Positions 8,081 to 14,796 of a stretch of DNA of 14,796 nt are shown in pieces. The stretch's first letter is position 1; each line of letters starts with the position of its first letter. Both the position numbers and the translations under genes were made by a program. The DNA is from Asterionellopsis glacialis. Lineage: Eukaryota > Bacillariophyta > Plagiogrammaphyceae > Rhaphoneidales > Asterionellopsidaceae. A model generated the notes under the pieces. The model saw only the letters and a program-made list of their open reading frames with translations, was not told where the DNA came from and did not search any database. The stretch lies in the NCBI GenBank assembly GCA_014885115.2, contig WKLE02004378.1:1-14796 (forward strand), written 5' to 3'.

Positions 8081-8207
8081 CACAAACAATCCAACACCCA
8101 AACTAATTAATAATGGAAACAAGCAAAGGAAAACAAGGAAAAAGAATAATTACAATATAGGCAGATATGGAGATAAACTTAGACCCAAAGCACAAGGAGT
8201 TCTATGA

Positions 8208-9265
8208 ATAGGAGGACAATGCTATGGTGGCCTACTTTTGGAAATAACAAAGGCAGAACAAGATGATACAGCTGTACGAATGTGGATTAATCAACACCAA
8301 TTTGATATAGTAGCAATCCAAGAACTCAATCTGTATTGGGCAAAAGTCACAGACAAACTACAATTTAATGAACGCATTTGCAGTTGGTGGCCAAGAGGTA
8401 CCACCAATCACACATTTAGTTACAATAAAAACTGGAAACCAGCATCGGTCACCCAATGGGGTGGCACTGCAATGATTAGCAAGAATCAAGCTGCCTTTCA
8501 GGTTGTAGAACCAGGAACAGACACTAGGCAATTAAGGCGTTGGATATGGATGCTATACAGAGGAAGAAATAACCAAAGGCTACGTGTAATCTTGGCATAT
8601 AGGCTGTGCACCAACAAGTCCTCTGGAACAAAAAATGTGTATGCACAACAACGACGGCATTTTAACAAAATTGGGAAAAATTGGGACCCAATGAAAGCTC
8701 TATTACATGATCTAGTGGAACTTATACAAGGTTACCATGCAGATGGTGAAAACGTTATCCTCACTATGGACTGCAATGAAGATGTATTTTCCAAGACCAT
8801 ACAAACATTCCTGAAGTCTTGTGACCTAAAAGATGCAATAGTAAGCAAACACATACCATCCAAGGGCAGACTCCCGGCAACCTACAAAGGAGGGACAAAA
8901 ACCATTGATGGCATCTTTACATCAGTGAACATCCAACCAGTCAAAGCTGGATATGGCAAATTGACAGAGGGAGTGATGAATGCAAGAGCCAACCACCAAT
9001 GTCTTTGGATAGATGTAGAATTGGCCCACATATTTGGGCACACGATGCCACCAATTGCACGCTTACCCTCAAGAAGAATGAACCTCACCGACCCAAGGAT
9101 CTGGAGGAAGTTCAATGAAAAATTGAAAGAATATATTACAAAACATGATTTAGAGAATAGAGCTAAAGCACTGCTCAAGAAAGCATTGTATCCCTTACAC
9201 CCTACACTAGTGACTGAAGCAGAACTCCTAGACGATCTGAAGGTAGCGGCAGTAAAATTTTCTGA
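8208..9265 (+). pseudogene. LINE ORF2, AP-type endonuclease domain
   Basis: This endonuclease would nick target DNA to prime reverse transcription. The frame is open after a TGA at 8205-8207, and the nearest ATG is at 8238. Motifs in order: FDIVAIQELNLYW (metal-binding Glu), WGGTAMIS, RLRVILAYRLC, VILTMDCNEDV (Asp and Asn), TYKGGTKTIDGIFTS, and RANHQCLWIDVELA. The last usually reads DH at the catalytic Asp-His pair, but here it is NH (codon AAC after GCC), so activity is probably lost. After this come FGHTMPP and DPRIWRKFNEKL, the linker to RT. True translation probably began upstream of 8208. Near 9265 the protein shifts to another frame; the frame runs on to 9560 as a shadow. Confidence 0.8.
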
Positions 9266-9985
9266 TCAAATTGCAGGAAACTGCATACAGGGAAGATCCC
9301 TTACTCTCCTGTATTCACGACCATTAAGAAATGCATCCAGTTCTGGAAGGTCATCATTAGAACAAAAGAAAGGAGAAAGGTTAATTCAAAACATCTACAG
9401 CGCCTATCAAAAAAAGCAAAAGTTACTACCCCCCTCCAGACAATTAAGAAGATGCTCACTATCGTCGATTGCCAGGATCGGTTACGCAATGCCTTCAACA
9501 ACTATAAAACCTTTGCTCCAAATGCAAGATAACATTGCAACACATGGTACATGGAACTAGCAACAGCAAGAGCTGCAGAGGACAAAGCCCTGAAACAGCG
9601 CAACCACAAAAAACAGAAGAATGCAAAACAAAGAGCTAAATATACAGCAACATCAGCACAACTTTGCCAAATAATAACAACAGAACAAGCATGAGTATCC
9701 ACAAAAAGAATACAATTTGCAATCAAGAAAAACCGAGTAGCAGGTACAACTCTAATCATTGAAGATGACACAAATGGTAGACCTATCAAGCGGACCAAAA
9801 AAGAGGACATCGAACGAGCCTGCATCAAGGAGAACATAAGGAAATACTCACAGACCCTGACCCTAACACCACCAATGACGGCACCAGACATCCTACACCT
9901 GGGCTACCTCAGGACATCCAAGCTCGCAACCAAAGTTCTCAATGGCAAGTATACCACAGTGCAACGTACTGACCTATTTAGATAA
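9265..9985 (+). pseudogene. LINE ORF2, endonuclease-to-RT linker
   Basis: This frame carries CRKLHTGKIPYSPVF, FWKVIIRTKERRK, then LATARAAEDKALKQRN (a long basic helix) and RIQFAIKKNRVAG, followed by EEP-RT linker sequence up to LNGKYTTVQ. There are stops at 9530-9532 (TAA) and 9692-9694 (TGA); both fit C to T changes (CAA, CGA). The frame ends at 9983-9985 and the protein continues in the frame starting about 9967. It has no catalytic motif, and the charged helices are typical of the region that joins EN to RT. Confidence 0.65.
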
Positions 9986-10652
9986 GCTCCTCCACGAACT
10001 TCACCAACCTCCGGACCTAGGCCCCCTCATGACTGGACTGTCAGTACAAGAGTAACAGGACGGGTGGAAGAAAGCAAAGGAGAGGACCTCTTCCCATGGG
10101 TTCATCCATTTCAGCCATTATAAAGCAATGTCTAGGGACCCACTAACTGCTACATGGGACTCTACAATGCTTAATATTGCCATGAAAAGTGGATACACCT
10201 ACAACCGATGGCAACAGTGCACAGATGTAGAGTTACTGAAAAAAGCCAATAGCTTCCACGTGAGTAAACTTAGAACAATAGTACTCTTTGAAGCTGACTT
10301 CAATTTCATGAACAAAATAACAGCTAAAAAAGCCATGCAAAATGCAGAGGCCAACAATACCCTAGCGCCTGAACAATACTACAGTAGGAAGAAACACAGA
10401 GCTATAGAACATGCTCTTAACAAATGTCTAACAATTTCTGGTTTGCGTCAAGGACGCAAATCGGAAATTTTATGTACAAACGTTTTGAAGAGTTGTTATG
10501 ACAGGATAGTACATTCAAAAGCATCAATCTGTCTTCAACAAGTAGGCATACCAAGACCAGAAGTGCAAGTTATGTTTAATACCCTACAAAACCTCACCCA
10601 CCATGTACGTACGGCATTTGGGGATTCTGACATACAATATGGCTGGAGGTGA
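9967..10652 (+). pseudogene. LINE ORF2, reverse transcriptase N-terminal half
   Basis: From YLDKLLHELHQPP the frame passes a TAA (10053-10055) and then QDGWKKAKERTSS and HYKAMSRDP. Next come the RT finger blocks KLRTIVLFEADFNFMNK, LAPEQYYSRKKHRAIE and motif A, CTNVLKSCYDRIVHS. In motif A the Asp that binds metal normally starts the DxxSxYD pattern; here it is Val (NVLKSCYD). The domain continues with VMFNTLQNLTHHVRT and stops at 10650-10652 after GDSDIQYGW. A frameshift then joins it to the next segment. Confidence 0.8.
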
Positions 10653-10663
10653 AGATTGGATAG

Positions 10664-12060
10664 TACCACTATATCTATCAAGGTAATGGCGCTGGACCTA
10701 CCATTTGGGCAGTCATGAGCTCACCCCTGATGGCAATTATGCGGAAGGAAGGTTTTGGAATCCACATCAATGCACCAATATCAACAGAAAGCATCTGAAT
10801 GATCGGGTACGCTTTTGTCAATGACACCGATCTGGTACAAACCAGCAAGAACGCTCAGGAAGTACTTGAACAAATGCAAAAAGTAGTAACAATGTGGGAA
10901 GGATTAGTCCAAGCAACAGGAGGCGGATTGGTAGTCAAAAAAGAGAAAAGCTTATGGTGGTTAATAGACTTCAAACACAAACCCAACGGATTGTGGTGTT
11001 ACAAAAACACCAGCGTCACAAACCCCCTTCAAGTACGGAACTTTGATGGCACACTAAAACTGATGCAACAACTACAACTCCATCAATCCGTCGAAACTCT
11101 AGGAGTATTTATGGCTCCTAATGGCCAACAAGACACCCAATTCAACCAACTTCTGAAGAAAACCAATGTCTGGGCTTTTAACATAAAAAAATCTTATCTT
11201 ACAGGGGACAACGTGACTCACGCACTGAAAACCACTATCTCAAAAACCATCAAATACACTTTGCCGGCACTGAGCCTAAACAAGGAACAATCAAAGACTT
11301 TACTTATTAAACCTCTCAATGTCATACTGCCAAAATCCCGCATAAACCACAAATTCCCAAAGAAGGCTACACACGCATCCAAAGGTTTTTTAGGTCTGGG
11401 GATCCCTGATGTAAACAACAGCCAAGTAGCAGCACACACTGATATGCTTCTAGGCCACAGATGCCTTGACATGCCAACAGGACAATTCCTTAGGACATTA
11501 TTGGAATATTGTAAATTGGAACTTGGTTTGAGTGGAGCTCTCTTCCAGAAGGATTTCAGAAAATTTGGACCGTTAGTGACTGACTGCTGGATCAAAAATG
11601 TGTGGCAAGAACAACACCACAAGAACCTGCTTATCACAGAACAATCACAATCTCTTACAGTCAACAGACTACATGATCAATTGTTGATGGATGTCTTTGT
11701 CAATGCCAACCTATCATGGCCGCTACTAATCAGACTCACCAGATCCAGAATAATGAAACAGGTAATATGCATGTCCGATATTGCTACAGGCAACGGAACC
11801 ACCCTCCAGGAACAGGCACTTCTGAGCACTCCTTTTCAAGGCAACAGTCACCTAGAATGGCCAAACCAAGGTACTGGCCATAATTTAGATTGGCATTTAT
11901 GGAGGCGAACCATTACAAAATGTCTCTGCCAATCACCTACCAATTTGAACTTAAAAAAACGGCTAGGAGAGTGGGTAACCAAAACTACCTGCATAGCAGT
12001 ACTCAATAATAAGCACAGCTGAGTAGCAGTTAGAACTCACAAGGACAAATGGTAGTGGTT
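10664..12060 (+). pseudogene. LINE ORF2, reverse transcriptase palm and thumb
   Basis: Motif B is YQGNGAGPTIWAVMSSPL. A TGA at 10796-10798 is followed by motif C, GYAFVNDTDLVQ. Motif C of this family should read V-D-D; the first Asp is Asn (AAT after GTC), so polymerase activity would be lost even if stops were read. Then LGVFMAPNGQQ and KTLLIKPLN form the thumb. The long rest to about 12020, with GFLGLGIPDV, LLGHRC and DIATGNG, is the connection. Stops at 12020-12022 (TGA) and 12053-12055 (TAG) lie in the same frame that continues into RNase H. Confidence 0.85.
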
Positions 12061-12954
12061 TAGTCATTCTAACTGGTTTCTACATACACCGATGGGGTTA
12101 TACAATCACCCACCAAAGAGTACGCGCTACACACTATTTGGACACGGATGGGTAAAGAATAATAAGTGCAAGATCTCTGGCTGGGCAAAGTCAATGCCTA
12201 CCCAAGATCAGCAAACAACACCAAAAACCTTTGCAGAAAAATGGTGCATGGACTATCTGGAAATACTAGGCCCCTACCAATCATGGAAAGATGCAGTGAC
12301 AGCAGGGGTAGCACTAGCTGTGACAGACGGCTCCCTTAAGAATGAAAAGGGTAGCGCTGCCTTCATCCTGGTAGCACCTACACCTCTTAGCTCTAACACT
12401 ACCTATGACATATTTCTGCAAAGGACATGCCGCACAACAGGGGAATCCGATGACCAATCATCCTACCATAGTGAGCTGTCAGGGATTCTAGGAATCCTCA
12501 CTGTATGCCACTTGATTATGCAACTGGATCCCATGTGGTCAGGAACATTAACAATTGCACTGGATAATCTGGCGGCAGGACAACAAGTTATTGAATGGGA
12601 CACTTACCCATCGCCATCAGAAGACCATTTTGACATCTTACGGGCCACACATAATCTATGACAGAAACTCAGCATAAACATAAAGTTCCTTCACGTAGAA
12701 GGCCATCAGAAGAAGAAAATTTTCAAATTAGATATCTGGGGTTTCTCAACAATAAACTGGACACATTGGCTGAAGACTATTTGAAGTTTAAACAAGATGA
12801 GAGACACCCACCCACAATGGAATCACACCCTCAAGAGTGGGCAGTGATATGTAATAATGTAAAAATAGTAGCTTACAAACATCCATCACAATATCAAATA
12901 CTCTCTTTCTATTGTCTGTTGGTCTCCTTTAGTCTCCAACCCATGCACATATGA
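12061..12954 (+). pseudogene. LINE ORF2, C-terminal RNase H domain
   Basis: RNase H would remove RNA from the hybrid. Acids are visible in AVTDGSLKNEKGSAAF (Asp), SSYHSELSGILGI (Glu) and ALDNLAAG (Asp), and HVEGHQ carries the His loop. The frame is interrupted by TGA at 12659-12661, just before QKLSINIKFL, a place where Arg (CGA) fits. Near 12737 a frameshift moves to LNNKLDTLAEDYL, the last acidic block, and the protein ends about 12954 after EWAVICNNVKIV. Unlike the RT and EN, the acidic core here looks complete. Confidence 0.8.
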
Positions 12955-13690
12955 TGGGACAAGGTGGCCTGAGGGAATCTATTTCAATGAGAAAAATGGG
13001 TGTCTTGGGCTGCCAGTTGAGTGCAGACAGTAAATTATGTCACAAGTTGATGTACTAACCAATCAGATAATGTTATCGATTGGTATGTATTCACTGTTCA
13101 AAACAGTGTAGAGAGTAGAGTATACTTTATGTGATTTATTATTTTACTTCAATTTAATATCACAACAATGACAACGTAAAAATTGAGGGCATTCTCCTAA
13201 AAAGTAACAGTCAACAAATTGCTCAATCATCCAATAATTTGAGGACAAGTTGTGGGAAATTCTGATTGGGTTTACAATACTTATATAGGTTTATTGTCAT
13301 TTCTTCCGTGAGTCACACGCATTTCTAAAAAAAATGTTGAAAACTTTACATTCTAGCTTACAATAATCTACAATCAACTCTTTCAATGCATTATCACTTT
13401 TCTAAATTTATTATTATGAGATAATTTTTTGCAACAGCTTTCTAGGCATATTTCAAATGGTTTATTGTTGACAATTGCATTGTAATACAGAGTACTTCTT
13501 ATGATTTTTCAAATAATAATCAAATTTTTACTTTGTGAAGAAACCACAGATGAAAGTAATGACAACAATCCTCCTTTCATTCTTCAATAGTTTTCCACAC
13601 TATATGATTGATTGTTGTGCTGCCATACGCATGAGGATGGTTGTTCTAAAAAGCAGCTTTGTAACTTTTGCAGAGGAAGTACGTCCTTTG
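12955..13690. other. AT-rich stretch without a gene
   Basis: No open frame with a recognisable motif. Open frame 13535-13777 on the plus strand overlaps the edge of the inverted gypsy tail and shows no family motif. A perfect 7-bp hairpin CACTGTT/AACAGTG lies at 13092-13108. The stretch probably contains the decayed 3' end of the non-LTR element and intergenic sequence. Confidence 0.5.
13092..13108. repeat. Perfect 7-bp hairpin in AT-rich sequence
   Basis: CACTGTT and AACAGTG pair around the loop CAA. It is followed by AG-rich sequence, not a T run. Its position 140 bases after the last LINE coding frame makes a 3' untranslated structure possible, but only one copy is available. Confidence 0.5.
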
Positions 13691-13795
13691 TTCCTTTCTG
13701 TCCCCAATCATGTCAATCAACACCCACCATCTTCAACTTTTCATAACATTTATTTGGTGATGAAAATTATGAGCTAGTTCAAAGGTCTAGTTTTA

Positions 13796-13813
13796 TGCTG
13801 GAGAAATCCAGCA
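13796..13813. repeat. Perfect 7-bp hairpin, second copy
   Basis: TGCTGGA and TCCAGCA around loop GAAA (as read on the plus strand), at the same place in the family as 1197-1214. The stem is unchanged while the loop differs. Confidence 0.75.
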
Positions 13814-13929
13814 ATTTAGTAAGAAGTAAATATTCAGGAAATTTTAGTAAATGGTAATTTTCTGTGAGTCCGTCTGCTTGCCCACGCATCAATCATCTAT
13901 CCTCAAGAGTGTCCTACAGGGAGTGTACT

Positions 13930-14796
13930 TCATTTGCTTCCCAAGCTGTCCTGTGTGCGTTCGTAGTACGGCGTCACACGATGAATATTAACTGCCTCTA
14001 CATATGCGCACAGTACCATTTGCAAATACTTAAAGCACTTCATGAGGACCTGTATGAGGATGGTCCATCGTAGGTATAATTACTGGCTTCTCTAATATAA
14101 ATAGGTCACCTACGGTGTACATGTGGTGTTGCTGGTTACGATTTTCTTGTTGGTTGTTTTCATTAATTACCATTTGTTTCTTGTTTTTAATATGAGCCCA
14201 ATTTGCTCTAAATGCAATTGGCAACAGCATATCATGTCCAAATACTAATTGTCTGGGTGTGGCTTCTAGCATAGTGTGGTAAGTACTGCATATAGCCCAA
14301 GCTACGGAGCTGAGTATGTTTTCCCATCGTTCATCATCTCCTATAGTAGGTGGATTGGTGGATTCACTTATGTCGAGTGCAAGTAACGGGTTACTGATTA
14401 CTTGATGTACACACTCTATGATACTGTTTGATTGGGGATTGTACGTGGTTGTCGGCTTTTTACTTAGGCCAAATTTTAGTGCAGTAAGTACTGTGTATAG
14501 CCCAGGCTACGGAGCTGAGTATGTTATCCCACAGTTCATCATCCCCTGTAGTAGGTGAATTGTTGGATTCACTTATGTCTAGTGCAAGTAACGAGTTACG
14601 TGATCTCTATGATACCATTTTATTGGGGATTGTACGTGGTTGTTGGCTTTTTACTTAGAGTGAAGTTTTTCTGTGTCTTTTCAAAGATACCCTTAAACTC
14701 TGAGCCGTTGTTGTATCCTATGTACCATGGTCATGGATACTGGAATACCCATGCAGAGTGGAATGCTTCTATTATGGTGTCAGCTGTTTTGTCTTT
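13930..14796 (-). pseudogene. Second Ty3/gypsy pol 3' end: integrase, broken and internally duplicated
   Basis: This is the same family as 262-1082, minus strand, and the start is cut by the window edge. It shows IIEAFHSAWVFQYP, a TGA (14731-14733) where CGA fits, and GYNNGSEFKG, in which the second catalytic Asp is Asn. It then reads LSKKPTTTYNPQ followed by TAA. After a 205-bp tandem duplication the second unit is open from about 14480: KFGLSKKPTTTYNPQSN, IIECVHQV (third acid), WENILSSVAWAICSTY, RQLVFGHDM and the C-terminal part TVGDLFILEKP. A TAA follows GPHEVL (14030-14032), where CAA fits. The end is VNIHRVTPYYE and a TGA at 13930-13932. Both stops and the duplication make it dead. Confidence 0.85.
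14281..14658 (-). repeat. Diverged tandem duplication inside integrase (period 205 bases)
   Basis: AAGTACTGCATATAGCCC at 14281 recurs as AAGTACTGTGTATAGCCC at 14486. The two units stay alignable to TTTTTACTTAG near 14466 and 14658. The second unit lacks about 14 bases. The duplicated part encodes the KKPTTTYNPQ block, the third acidic motif and the WxNILSSVAWAI block. Only the unit at lower coordinates keeps an open frame. Confidence 0.8.

Larger units (their letters stand above)
6761..12954 (+). mobile_element. Non-LTR (LINE-type) retrotransposon, decayed
   Basis: Two successive coding regions lie on one strand: ORF1 (6761-8080) and ORF2 (about 8208-12954). ORF2 carries an AP-type endonuclease, a reverse transcriptase and a C-terminal RNase H in that order. 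No LTR-like direct repeats flank it. The order EN-RT-RNH is found in RNase H-bearing LINE groups, but I cannot assign the clade. The element has several frameshifts and in-frame stops, and at least three catalytic residues are changed, so it cannot move by itself. The 3' end lies somewhere in 12955-13690; I see no clear poly(A) or tail repeat. Most of the element length is kept, so it decayed by point change and small indels rather than by 5' truncation. Confidence 0.8.
13690..14796 (-). repeat. Right arm of the long inverted repeat (gypsy 3' end)
   Basis: Reverse complement of 432-1300. The shared blocks run from the integrase core at the window edge to the TAGCTCATAATTTTCATCAC block at about 13750 and weakly to about 13690. 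This arm is longer than the left one because of the internal tandem duplication and because the left has a deletion. The arm continues past the window end. Confidence 0.8.

Noticed and set aside
8882..9891. Minus-strand frames within ORF2
   Set aside because: They are opposite strongly recognisable endonuclease and linker sequence.
313..12661. Reassigned or read-through TGA codons
   Set aside because: TAA and TAG interrupt the same frames, frameshifts are common, and the expected residue at most TGA sites is Arg, not a usual reassignment such as Trp.
1..14796. CRISPR arrays, tRNA or rRNA genes, bacterial operon features
   Set aside because: No spaced repeat array, no tRNA B-box context and no ribosome-binding-site-led gene series were seen; the content is eukaryotic retroelements.

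Overview
This window reads as a transposable-element-rich stretch of a eukaryotic nuclear genome with no recognisable host gene. The gag and pol signatures (a DSGTS protease, a YNTRDQELLS RNase H, a MIDxATxW integrase) and the non-LTR element, whose ORF1 has a GWLLYST block and whose ORF2 joins endonuclease, reverse transcriptase and RNase H, resemble families I associate with stramenopiles, especially diatoms. The organism call is an inference from family resemblance and could not be tested by search.

Layout: (1) 1-1300, plus strand: a broken Ty3/gypsy pol 3' end (integrase) and its noncoding tail with a perfect hairpin. (2) 1454-1714, plus strand: a short Tc1/mariner-type transposase fragment with an FLDEKWF motif. 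(3) 1715-5901, minus strand: an almost complete but decayed Ty3/gypsy element, in order 5' LTR (5456-5901), leader, gag, protease, RNase H, integrase, purine tract and 3' LTR (1715-2213). The reverse transcriptase core is missing, and the element is flanked by a candidate 5-bp duplication GCACT. (4) 5907-6760: about 850 bases with no gene I recognise. (5) 6761 to about 12954, plus strand: one long non-LTR retrotransposon (ORF1, then endonuclease, reverse transcriptase and RNase H) broken by frameshifts and stops. (6) 12955-13690: AT-rich, no gene seen. (7) 13690-14796, minus strand: a second copy of the gypsy family from region 1, in opposite orientation, with a 205-bp tandem duplication inside its integrase.

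All of it is decayed, and the decay has one recurring signature. Four catalytic aspartates in four different enzymes are now asparagine, and in each case the codon change is a CpG to CpA change. Most in-frame stops fit C to T changes (CGA to TGA, CAG to TAG, CAA to TAA). The two LTRs of the middle element differ at about ten CpG sites, nearly all decayed in the 5' LTR and kept in the 3' LTR. The simplest reading is deamination of methylated CpG in silenced transposons. The most unusual single structure is the LTR element with its reverse transcriptase removed between the protease-RT linker and RNase H.
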